Part shown: positions 45,510-51,741 of the stretch, one piece after another
Position numbering within the stretch: position 1 is the stretch's first letter
Layout of the letters: every line of letters begins with the position of its first letter
Origin: an uncultured Porphyromonadaceae bacterium
Lineage (GTDB): Bacteria > Bacteroidota > Bacteroidia > Bacteroidales > Muribaculaceae
DNA length: 51,741 nucleotides
Assembly (NCBI GenBank): GCA_948467675.1
Contig: CAOKFI010000015.1
Coordinates: 1 to 51,741 of the forward strand
Direction of reading: 5' to 3'
Program-made: the position numbers and the translations under genes
The notes under the pieces: model-generated
What the model was told of the DNA's origin: nothing
What the model saw: only the letters and a program-made list of their open reading frames with translations
Database searches by the model: none

Positions 45510-45961
45510 GCAAGAATCGTTTAGTTTTACTTGGTTTTACAATATGTATATAATCTCATTTTTTCGTCTTTAGCCTTCTTGCGGCTGTTCGCACAGCGTG
45601 CGGGCAGCCCTTTGTGCATAATGCACAACAAATTCCGTCATCGCAGACACACAATCATCAAAAGGTGGGAAAAAAGTTATTGCAAACACGCATCAACGCA
45701 TCGAGAGCCGGATGGCGCATACATGGTACTCATTGGTTCCAAACATGTATTCATGGTCGCAATTGTGTATATAGAATACTCTGATCTCTCTACTTTTGAA
45801 TTATGCATTTCGGTTACTCAACTGCAAATTAAATCATCATTTTCCATATTTAAACATTTTTCACCCGATATTTACCCTGTAAAATTTATTTTTAACATAT
45901 AATTGTTAAACCAATTGAATTTATTTAACAATTATATGACAGCTGCATGAAGCACCGCACA
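45510..45961. other. A/T-rich intergenic region upstream of susC
   Basis: This 452-nt stretch separates the histidine kinase end from the susC start, both leftward. It must hold the susC promoter, but I found no exact CAAAnnTA (minus-strand TAnnTTTG) in it, which suggests an activator-dependent or alternative-sigma promoter. It contains a 15-bp inverted repeat at 45896-45938 and a rightward TAnnTTTG match (TACTTTTG, 45791-45798) with no gene behind it. The only open frame (45531-45902, +) lacks coding character. Confidence 0.6.
45896..45938. terminator. 15-bp A/T-rich inverted repeat after the histidine kinase gene
   Basis: A perfect 15-bp stem (45896-45910 with 45924-45938, TAATTGTTAAA core) with a 13-nt loop lies 24 nt after the kinase stop. 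It may terminate the greA-HIT-kinase transcript, but it has no G/C core and no strong T-run on the minus strand, so an operator for susC regulation is an equal possibility. Confidence 0.45.
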
Positions 45962-47167
45962 TCAGTCCTCGACCGACAACTCTATGCGGAATACGGTTCC
46001 GGAACCCGGCTCCGAGCTTTTCACATATATACGGCCGCCATGATACTGCTCTATGATACGCTTGGCAAGCGTAAGACCGAGTCCCCAGCCGCGGCTCTTT
46101 GTAGTATAGCCCGGATTGAATATGGTTTTGAAGCGCTTGCGGGGAATTCCCTTGCCTGTATCGGCCACCTCTATGTAAGCCCTGTCAGCCTCACGGCCAA
46201 GACTTATCGTTATGGCGCCATGCCCCTCCATGGCGTCGACAGCATTTTTGATCAGATTCTCCATGACCCATTCGAACAGGGAGTCCGACAGCCTCACCTG
46301 CAACGGACCGGAAGCCGGCTCCACAGTCAGTTTCACACGCGACGAAATGCGCGTAGCCATATAGGATGCCGAACGAGCTACGGCCTCGCCCACATCCTCG
46401 ACAGCCATCTGGGGACGGGACCCTATCTTGCTGAATCGCGAGGCTATTGTGCTCAGACGCTTGACATCCTTGTCCATTTCATCAACGGTGCTCCGGTCCA
46501 CACCGAAATCAGGAAGCATCTCCATCCAGGCCATCAGCGACGATATCGGCGTGCCGAGCTGATGCGCCGTCTCTTTCGACAGACCGACCCAGACTTTATT
46601 CTGCTCCGCCTTTTTGGTCGACATTACGGCGAAATAAACCACCACCACGAAGGCAAGCATCACCAGCAGCTGTATATAAGGATACCAGCTCAGACGCTTA
46701 AGCAGCTTGGAGTCCTCATAATAGAGATGCTGCAGATTGCCGGGAGTGATTATTATATGGATCACATTGGGGGTCTCGCGCAGTTCGGCCAGCTTACGGT
46801 TCAGGAAGCGCTCGTTGACCGGCGATATCTCCCATGGCGCCAGACTGTCCACTGGATCGGGAAGGTCGAAATTGCGGTGAAGGAGTATAGAACCGGAATC
46901 GTCGGTAAGAAGCACCGGAATAGTACGGTTGCGCTCTATTATGCTCAGCAGGAAATCCACATCGGCCCCACCGCTGCCGGACGAGTCGGATCCTACATTT
47001 ATGATCTCGCGAGTGGCATCGGCCCATATCTGCATACGGTCACGCTCCTGCTCGGCAAGATCCGACACAAGAGAATTGGACACATATAAAAACACAGCCA
47101 CTACAGCCACCGAGATGATAAGAAACACCACAGTGCCGTAGCGGCGTATGTCGTAGATATTGGCCAT
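45962..47167 (-). CDS. Sensor histidine kinase, orphan
   Basis: The 401-residue protein has two membrane helices (11-30 and 162-182) around a periplasmic sensor of about 130 residues. The cytoplasmic kinase has the phospho-accepting His202 in ETAHQLGTPISS, the N box ENLIKNAVDAMEG, the G1 box ADTGKGIP and the G2 box GWGLGLTLAKRI. The H-box AHQLGTP is a variant seen in Bacteroidota kinases. The ATG at 47167 (MANIYDIRRYG) is preferred because longer starts run into the HIT gene. No response regulator is nearby, so its partner is unknown. It follows the HIT gene by 10 nt. Confidence 0.92.
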   Translation of the reverse strand: MANIYDIRRYGTVVFLIISVAVVAVFLYVSNSLVSDLAEQERDRMQIWADATREIINVGSDSSGSGGADVDFLLSIIERNRTIPVLLTDDSGSILLHRNFDLPDPVDSLAPWEISPVNERFLNRKLAELRETPNVIHIIITPGNLQHLYYEDSKLLKRLSWYPYIQLLVMLAFVVVVYFAVMSTKKAEQNKVWVGLSKETAHQLGTPISSLMAWMEMLPDFGVDRSTVDEMDKDVKRLSTIASRFSKIGSRPQMAVEDVGEAVARSASYMATRISSRVKLTVEPASGPLQVRLSDSLFEWVMENLIKNAVDAMEGHGAITISLGREADRAYIEVADTGKGIPRKRFKTIFNPGYTTKSRGWGLGLTLAKRIIEQYHGGRIYVKSSEPGSGTVFRIELSVED

Positions 47168-47177
47168 CGGAATGCGC

Positions 47178-47567
47178 CTATGCTTCGAGAATCGCTTTAG
47201 CCGTAGCTGCCATTTCTTCAGGCGACAGCTGGAGTTTCGGCTTGCGAAAATCCATATCGCTCTCTGAATTGATAGGTATAAGATGGATGTGGGCATGCGG
47301 CACCTCCATACCGATCACAGCCACGCCTACACGCTGGCACGGAATCGCGGCCTTGATCCGGAGCGCCGTTTTGCGGGCAAACTCCATCAGTGCGGCATAT
47401 TCATCGGCCGACAGATCGAACAGATAGTCCACCTCGCGGCGCGGTATCACGAGTACATGACCGCGTGCCATCGGATTGATATCGAGAAAAGCATAGTGGC
47501 GGTCATCTTCGGCCACCTTGTACGATGGGATCTCGCCGGCTGCAATCCGGCTGAAAATCGTTGCCAT
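47178..47567 (-). CDS. HIT family protein (histidine-triad nucleotide hydrolase)
   Basis: The 129-residue protein has the HIT motif HAHIHLIP (His91, His93, His95) and the family start ATIFSRIAAGEIPSYKV, with AFLDINPMARGHVLVIP. HIT proteins hydrolyse nucleoside phosphoramidates or related nucleotides through a covalent histidine intermediate. It is cytoplasmic. It stands between greA (40 nt upstream) and the kinase gene (10 nt downstream). The greA-HIT pairing is common in Bacteroidota, but its sense is unknown. Confidence 0.94.
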   Translation of the reverse strand: MATIFSRIAAGEIPSYKVAEDDRHYAFLDINPMARGHVLVIPRREVDYLFDLSADEYAALMEFARKTALRIKAAIPCQRVGVAVIGMEVPHAHIHLIPINSESDMDFRKPKLQLSPEEMAATAKAILEA

Positions 47568-47607
47568 TGCTGATTCGCTTAATATATGTTATTAATTAAG
47601 GTATATC

Positions 47608-48078
47608 TCAGAACGAGATCTCAACGATCTCGAACCGCATAAGGCCGGAAGGCACCTTGATCTCGACCGTCTCGCCGATCTTATGTCCAAGAAGCCCTTG
47701 GGCTATGGGAGTGCTCGATGCTATCTTCTTCTGTTTGAGATCGGCCTCGCTGTCGGCCACAATAGTATATTCAACTACCATATTGTTGGCAAGATTCTTG
47801 ATCTTCACACGGTTCATGATCTGAACCTCTTCGGTATTGAGTTTGCTTTCGTCTATTATACGGGCGTTAGCCACAAGATCCTTGAGCTGCGAGATCTTCA
47901 TCTCCAGCATACCCTGAGCCTCCTTGGCCGCATCGTATTCGGCGTTTTCCGAAAGATCGCCCTTGTCACGGGCCTCAGCTATGGCGCGGGATATTTCAGG
48001 ACGCTTAACAGTTTCAAGATAAGCGATTTCCTCCATCTTCTTCTTATAACCTTCTTTGGTCATGTAAGTGATTGCCAT
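47608..48078 (-). CDS. greA: Transcription elongation factor GreA
   Basis: The 156-residue protein has the N-terminal antiparallel coiled coil (MAITYMTKEGYKKKMEEI ... ARDKGDLSENAEYDAAKEAQ), whose tip acidic residues in GDLSENAEYD place Mg in the RNA polymerase active site, and the C-terminal FKBP-like domain (SSTPIAQGLLGHKIGETVEIKVP). It rescues backtracked RNA polymerase by stimulating transcript cleavage. It is first in the greA-HIT-kinase unit, behind an 88-nt leader with a terminator-like hairpin. Confidence 0.97.
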   Translation of the reverse strand: MAITYMTKEGYKKKMEEIAYLETVKRPEISRAIAEARDKGDLSENAEYDAAKEAQGMLEMKISQLKDLVANARIIDESKLNTEEVQIMNRVKIKNLANNMVVEYTIVADSEADLKQKKIASSTPIAQGLLGHKIGETVEIKVPSGLMRFEIVEISF

Positions 48079-48100
48079 GGTGCAGTTTCGTTTTTATAAA

Positions 48101-48136
48101 GTAAAAAATAAAAGAATTTCGTCCTGCAGGACGAAA
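48101..48136 (-). promoter_or_regulatory. Terminator-like hairpin in the greA leader
   Basis: A perfect 20-nt palindrome (48117-48136, TTTCGTCC-TGCA-GGACGAAA) is followed on the minus strand by a T-rich tract (48101-48116), the form of an intrinsic terminator placed before greA. A second ACGAAAC copy on the minus strand (48085-48091) could pair with the 5' arm GTTTCGT instead, giving a possible antiterminator. Confidence 0.6.
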
Positions 48137-48172
48137 CCCCTTCGTATTGTCAGTTTATGTTTTTTCCGGGGA

Positions 48173-48204
48173 CAAAGATAGCCCTTTAACAATTCATAAT
48201 CAAA
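48173..48204 (-). promoter_or_regulatory. Promoter of greA-HIT-kinase
   Basis: On the minus strand TTTG (48201-48204) precedes TATCTTTG (48173-48180) by exactly 20 nt, an excellent match. The leader to greA is about 88 nt. Confidence 0.78.
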
Positions 48205-48329
48205 TAAACATCGGATTTTTTTCACCACGTTCTCAATTATGCGGGCCGAAAAGCATCACCTCGATGTCAAAACAATCATGCAGCAGCGAAAATATGACCC
48301 CTGATGACCGAAGCCAGACAAAAAATCTT

Positions 48330-48337
48330 TATTTTTG
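48330..48337 (+). promoter_or_regulatory. -7 box of the ferredoxin-thyA-folA unit
   Basis: TATTTTTG ends 6 nt before the ATG at 48344, the same spacing as at recF. No TTTG is found at -33, so strength is uncertain. Confidence 0.5.
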
Positions 48338-48343
48338 CATTAT

Positions 48344-48769
48344 ATGACAGAACAGAAACTCAATCGGCGTCAGTGGCTGGCTAAGATGACTGCGATCGCA
48401 GGCGCGGCAATAGCCGCGCCGGTATTGTCGGGAGCTCCGGACACATCCGGATGCACAGACTGCGGCCGTTGCATGCCATGCCGGTATGGAGTGGACATTC
48501 CTGCGGTATTAAGGTTTCATGCCGAAGCCATAAAAAACGGACTGGTTCCGGACCCGTCACTCCCGGTAGAGTCGGCAGCCTACCGCAAAGCGTCACAGCG
48601 CTATCTGGGAAAATACAGCCGCGCCATCACCCATACGCATCAGGCTCACCGGTGCATCCGATGCTGGCATTGTCTCGGCACATGCCCTGAAAACATATTC
48701 ATAGTCGAAGAACTGGAGAAGATCACCGCCGCTACCGACAAAATGAGAGAGGCATTGTGCTATGAATAG
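48344..48769 (+). CDS. Iron-sulfur protein with twin-arginine-like N-terminus
   Basis: The 141-residue protein begins MTEQKLNRRQWLAKM followed by a short hydrophobic stretch (IAGAAIAAPVLSG), a Tat-like signal. Then come CTDCGRCMPCRYGVDIP (like the C-terminal cluster domain of iron-sulfur aldo/keto reductases) and CIRCWHCLGTCPENI, enough cysteines for two 4Fe-4S clusters. It probably carries electrons on the periplasmic side for the large protein encoded next, whose gene overlaps it by 8 nt. The ATG at 48344 is preferred over a TTG at 48335 that lies in the promoter box. Confidence 0.8.
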   Translation: MTEQKLNRRQWLAKMTAIAGAAIAAPVLSGAPDTSGCTDCGRCMPCRYGVDIPAVLRFHAEAIKNGLVPDPSLPVESAAYRKASQRYLGKYSRAITHTHQAHRCIRCWHCLGTCPENIFIVEELEKITAATDKMREALCYE

Positions 48770-50330
48770 ACTGCTACGCTATACAAGAATAACCGTTGAA
48801 GCCATCTGCGCGCTTCTGCTGACGGCTTTGCTCGTAGACTACTCGATGGGAACGGCACGCATTGCCGGGTGGCTCGCACGCATACAGTTTCTACCGGCAT
48901 GCCTGTCGATGAGTTTCGGAATCATTGCATTCTGGCTCGGCTTCACCCTTATCTTCGGACGGGTATACTGCTCTACAGCATGTCCGCTCGGAGCCTTTCA
49001 GGATCTGATCGCCCGCATGCCGTCGCTGTCAAGGCGTAAAAAACCGTTCAGGCTGCGACGCAATTACACACCGCCGCAGACAGCGGTCAGATACGCGGCT
49101 CTGGCTATATTAGCCGCAGGACTGATGGGCGCCACATTCATCCTGTCGTACATAGAACCTTACACCGTCTACTCGCGCATATCGGTATACCTTCTGAAAC
49201 CGGCCTACGGTTCCGCTGAAAATCTGATAGCCGATTTAGGCGAATTTACCGGTCTGTGGACAATAGCGCTGGTCAATGTCGGCGTCATATCCGTTACAGG
49301 CATCATCATATCCGTGGCCACATTGGCCATAATAGCCGCGACATCGATCCGCCATGGCCGATGGTTCTGCAACACAGCCTGTCCGACCGGTGCCGCCCTC
49401 GGCATCGTAAGCCGATATTCAATATTCCACATGGACATCGACACCGACAAGTGCGTCCAGTGCCGGAAATGCGTCCGTGTGTGCAAAGCCGAATGCATCA
49501 GCATGCCCGACCACGTCGTCGACACAAGCCGGTGTGTGGTATGTTTCAACTGTGTAAACGCATGTGACAGCGGAGCCATCACATACACATCAAAGCGTAA
49601 ACAGTTGTCGATCCCGATGATGCAGCGCATAATACCCGTAGGCTCGCGACAAGGAGAAGTATCGGCCCAGGGAATAGACACAGCCACAAAAGCCGTGACG
49701 GCGGCCAGGCCGATGGATCGACGGAAATTTCTGACAGCCGGTATCGTAGCTGCGGCATCGCCGCTGCTTGCCAGAGCCACCGATAAGACATCGGCACGCA
49801 TAGAGCCTCTGGAGACCGGCAGCGTCCCGTTGGTACCGGCGCGCTATGTAACCCCTCCGGGCACAAAATCCAGAAACGAATTTCTGCAGAAATGTACCGG
49901 CTGCGGACTCTGCATATCGCACTGCACTTCACAGGTGCTCAGGCCATCGTCAGGACAATACAGCTACCGGCACCTGATGGTTCCTGTCATGGACTTCAGC
50001 AGGAACTGGTGCTATTACGACTGCAACCGGTGCACGACACTGTGTCCGACCGATGCACTGCATCCGCTCACACGCGACGAAAAAAGGCGGTTTGTCAATG
50101 GTCTGGCGCGCGTCGATGCCGCCAACTGCATATCGGCCGTCGAGGGCACGCCTTGCGGCGCATGCGCCCGCAGATGTCCTGCCGGAGCCATAGCCATGCG
50201 GCCGCTCAACGATACGACACCGAACGTAATGCCGGTCATCGACCCGTCGAAATGTATAGGCTGCGGAGCCTGCGAATATATATGCCCTGCTGCGCCATTC
50301 AAGGCGATCGTAATAAACGGCAATCACTAA
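48762..50330 (+). CDS. NapH-like membrane polyferredoxin fused to a NapG-like ferredoxin
   Basis: The 522-residue protein has four to five membrane helices in its first 195 residues with two CX3CP motifs (Cys70-Pro75 and Cys203-Pro208), as in NapH. Two 4Fe-4S motifs follow (Cys231-241 and Cys258-268). Then at residues 319-340 comes DRRKFLTAGIVAAASPLLARA, a textbook twin-arginine segment inside the protein, and four more cysteine clusters (378-388, 417-428, 456-472, 498-508) as in NapG/MauM. It probably passes electrons from quinol to a periplasmic acceptor. No reductase such as NapA is nearby, so the acceptor is unknown. Confidence 0.85.
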   Translation: MNRLLRYTRITVEAICALLLTALLVDYSMGTARIAGWLARIQFLPACLSMSFGIIAFWLGFTLIFGRVYCSTACPLGAFQDLIARMPSLSRRKKPFRLRRNYTPPQTAVRYAALAILAAGLMGATFILSYIEPYTVYSRISVYLLKPAYGSAENLIADLGEFTGLWTIALVNVGVISVTGIIISVATLAIIAATSIRHGRWFCNTACPTGAALGIVSRYSIFHMDIDTDKCVQCRKCVRVCKAECISMPDHVVDTSRCVVCFNCVNACDSGAITYTSKRKQLSIPMMQRIIPVGSRQGEVSAQGIDTATKAVTAARPMDRRKFLTAGIVAAASPLLARATDKTSARIEPLETGSVPLVPARYVTPPGTKSRNEFLQKCTGCGLCISHCTSQVLRPSSGQYSYRHLMVPVMDFSRNWCYYDCNRCTTLCPTDALHPLTRDEKRRFVNGLARVDAANCISAVEGTPCGACARRCPAGAIAMRPLNDTTPNVMPVIDPSKCIGCGACEYICPAAPFKAIVINGNH

Positions 50331-50336
50331 CTGACA

Positions 50337-51131
50337 ATGAGACAATACTTAGACCTGCTTCAGGACATCCTCGACAACGGAACTGTAAAGACCGACCGTA
50401 CCGGAACCGGAACCCGCAGCGTATTCGGCCGCCAGATGCGGTTCGACCTGGCTGACGGATTTCCACTGCTGACAACAAAAAAACTGCACCTGAAATCGAT
50501 TATACACGAACTGCTCTGGTTCCTTAACGGAGACACCAACGTAAAGTATCTTCAGGAAAACGGAGTAAGGATCTGGAACGAATGGGCCGATGCCGACGGA
50601 AATCTCGGCCACATATACGGCTACCAGTGGCGGTCATGGCCCGACTACCGCGGCGGATCCATCGACCAGATAAAGGAGGCCGTGGAGCAGATCCGGCACA
50701 ATCCCGATTCCAGACGCATCATAGTGAGCGCCTGGAATGTTGCCGATCTCCCCAACATGAACCTGCCGCCATGCCATGCGTTCTTCCAGTTCTACGTTGC
50801 CGACGGAAGGCTAAGCCTACAGCTCTACCAGCGCAGTGCCGACACGTTCCTCGGCGTACCGTTCAACATCGCTTCATACGCACTGCTGCTGCAGATGATG
50901 GCTCAGGTGACCGGACTCAAAGCCGGCGACTTCGTACATACGCTCGGCGATACCCACATATACCTCGACCATCTCGACCAGGCACACATGCAGCTGCAAC
51001 GGGAACCGAGACAGCTGCCACGCATGGTCATCAATCCCGACGTCAAAGACATATTCAGTTTCCGGTACGAGGATTTCCGGCTTGAAGGATACGATCCGCA
51101 TCCGCATATCCCCGCAAAAGTATCAGTATGA
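50337..51131 (+). CDS. thyA: Thymidylate synthase
   Basis: The 264-residue enzyme methylates dUMP to dTMP with methylene-tetrahydrofolate, which becomes dihydrofolate. The start [15 protein letters not shown], the nucleophile in [12 protein letters not shown] (Cys146), [18 protein letters not shown] and the C-terminal [10 protein letters not shown] are canonical; 264 residues is the exact E. coli length. It begins 6 nt after the iron-sulfur gene and overlaps folA by 4 nt (ATGA), so dihydrofolate production and recycling are translationally coupled. Confidence 0.98.
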   Translation: MRQYLDLLQDILDNGTVKTDRTGTGTRSVFGRQMRFDLADGFPLLTTKKLHLKSIIHELLWFLNGDTNVKYLQENGVRIWNEWADADGNLGHIYGYQWRSWPDYRGGSIDQIKEAVEQIRHNPDSRRIIVSAWNVADLPNMNLPPCHAFFQFYVADGRLSLQLYQRSADTFLGVPFNIASYALLLQMMAQVTGLKAGDFVHTLGDTHIYLDHLDQAHMQLQREPRQLPRMVINPDVKDIFSFRYEDFRLEGYDPHPHIPAKVSV

Positions 51132-51628
51132 TGAAACTATCCGTTATAGTAGCCATAGCCGCCGACAGAGCCATAGGACGCGGAGGCGACCTGCTGTTCC
51201 CTATATCAGCCGACCTCAAACGGTTCAAGGCAATTACTATGGGACACCCCATAATCATGGGACGCAAGACTTTCGAATCTTTCCCGAAAGGACCTCTCCC
51301 TGGACGACACAACATAGTGGTCACCCGCAGCCAGGACTACCGGCACGAAGGCGTGACTGTGGTTCACTCTCTGGAAGATGCCATAGCGACAGCCGAAGCC
51401 GACGGAGCCGACGAAGCATTCGTAATAGGCGGCAGCCAGATATACAGTCAGGCGCTCCCCGTAGCCGACAGAATGTATCTGACCGAGATTGACGCGACAG
51501 CTCCGGATGCCGATGCCTTTTTCCCCGCCATCGACACCGATATATGGATCGAAACAGACCGCAACGGACCTCATACCGACCAGCGAAGCGGTTTGTCATA
51601 CCTTTTTGTTTGCCGCGAACGCAAATAA
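51128..51628 (+). CDS. folA: Dihydrofolate reductase
   Basis: The 166-residue enzyme regenerates tetrahydrofolate with NADPH after the ThyA reaction and is the target of trimethoprim. The N-terminal [59 protein letters not shown] and MYLTEIDA are diagnostic. MMKLSV gives two possible starts; the first overlaps the thyA stop. It is the last gene of the unit; no clear terminator lies before the tRNA promoter. Confidence 0.97.
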   Translation: MMKLSVIVAIAADRAIGRGGDLLFPISADLKRFKAITMGHPIIMGRKTFESFPKGPLPGRHNIVVTRSQDYRHEGVTVVHSLEDAIATAEADGADEAFVIGGSQIYSQALPVADRMYLTEIDATAPDADAFFPAIDTDIWIETDRNGPHTDQRSGLSYLFVCRERK

Positions 51629-51640
51629 TCCGTATATTTG
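51609..51640 (+). promoter_or_regulatory. Promoter of tRNA-Arg
   Basis: TTTG (51609-51612) is followed after exactly 20 nt by TATATTTG (51633-51640). The tRNA begins 17 nt further on. The -33 element lies inside the last codons of folA. Confidence 0.78.
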
Positions 51641-51657
51641 CCACCGTAAAACAAAAC

Positions 51658-51695
51658 GCTCCGGTAGTTCAACGGATAGAATAGAAGTTTCCTAA
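51658..51695 (+). tRNA. tRNA-Arg (anticodon CCU), 5' half only, interrupted after the anticodon loop
   Basis: The sequence reads as a tRNA 5' half: acceptor GCTCCGG (51658-51664), D arm GTTC/GAAT (51667-51670 and 51679-51682), anticodon stem GAAGT (51684-51688) and loop TTCCTAA with anticodon CCT (51691-51693). From 51696 on it no longer fits: the next five bases pair with the stem at only three of five positions, and no T-arm (GGTTCGA) or acceptor 3' strand appears in the remaining 46 nt. This is the pattern of an element inserted by a tyrosine recombinase at the anticodon loop. Confidence 0.8.
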
Positions 51696-51741
51696 TCTCC
51701 AACGCTATCCAAAGCCCCTAAAAATGGAGATTTTTGGGGAT
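51696..51741. mobile_element. Possible end of an integrated element at tRNA-Arg
   Basis: The 46 nt after the tRNA break hold stacked inverted repeats: ATCTCC (51695-51700) with GGAGAT (51726-51731), and CCCC-AAAAA with TTTTT-GGGG (51715-51739, one bulged base, 6-nt loop). Such repeats occur at attachment-site arms. Only the edge is in the window, so the element itself is not seen and the call rests on the tRNA interruption. Confidence 0.45.

Noticed and set aside
45531..45902. 123-codon rightward frame in the susC upstream region
   Set aside because: Composition is that of A/T-rich non-coding DNA, no start context, and it runs through the susC promoter region.
47168..47296. Longer N-terminus for the histidine kinase
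   Set aside because: It would overlap the HIT gene by 119 nt and add sequence read from another frame of that gene.
1..51741. CRISPR arrays, IS elements, rRNA operons
   Set aside because: No regular spaced repeats, transposase motifs or rRNA sequence were seen in reading the window.

Overview
This 51.7-kb window comes from a member of the Bacteroidales, and the overall gene set fits a gut Muribaculaceae-like genome (the family is inferred, not proven). Three things point there: a SusC/SusD/SusE/SusF outer-membrane glycan system with Bacteroidota-type lipoproteins, the fused str-S10 ribosomal operon (rpsL-rpsG-fusA-rpsJ-rplC), and repeated Bacteroidota-type promoters (TTTG, about 20 nt, TAnnTTTG). 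No rRNA, CRISPR array, IS element or complete prophage is visible.

Layout. 1-3.9 kb: leftward rpsL-rpsG-fusA-rpsJ and the first 16 codons of rplC, from one good promoter near 3.86 kb. 3.9-9.5 kb: leftward run of a patatin/beta-barrel protein, a SUMF1 protein, argD, proC and ssb, closed by a strong terminator. 9.6-12.2 kb: rightward small acidic protein, cyclophilin lipoprotein and M16 peptidase. 12.2-13.4 kb: leftward HipA-like kinase and DUF3037 pair. 13.5-18.7 kb: rightward DUF349 protein, polyprenyl-phosphate sugar transferase and RecQ. 18.7-19.6 kb: leftward phage-type holin and M15 peptidase. 19.7-26.2 kb: a secreted debranching-type glycosidase (+), then trxA and dnaE (-).

26.3-34.1 kb is an exopolysaccharide locus: two glycosyltransferases and a polymerase rightward, then a UbiA-type prenyl-phosphate transferase, a Wzc tyrosine autokinase and a Wza export lipoprotein leftward. 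The probable initiating transferase lies about 10 kb away at 15.5 kb. 34.3-38.2 kb holds recF with a DciA-like (DUF721) partner, a thioesterase, metY, and a divergent Lrp/AsnC regulator. 38.3-45.5 kb is a leftward susC-susD-susE-susF unit with no adjacent glycosidase. 46.0-48.1 kb is greA-HIT-histidine kinase (-). 48.3-51.6 kb is a rightward unit of two iron-sulfur proteins (one a NapH-NapG-like fusion with an internal twin-arginine motif), thyA and folA.

The window ends in a tRNA-Arg(CCU) gene with its own promoter whose sequence stops matching a tRNA directly after the anticodon loop, as expected at the junction of an integrated element. Other points of note are promoters placed 4-6 nt before start codons (recF, dnaE, the ferredoxin gene, probably the patatin gene), and a terminator-like switch in the greA leader.
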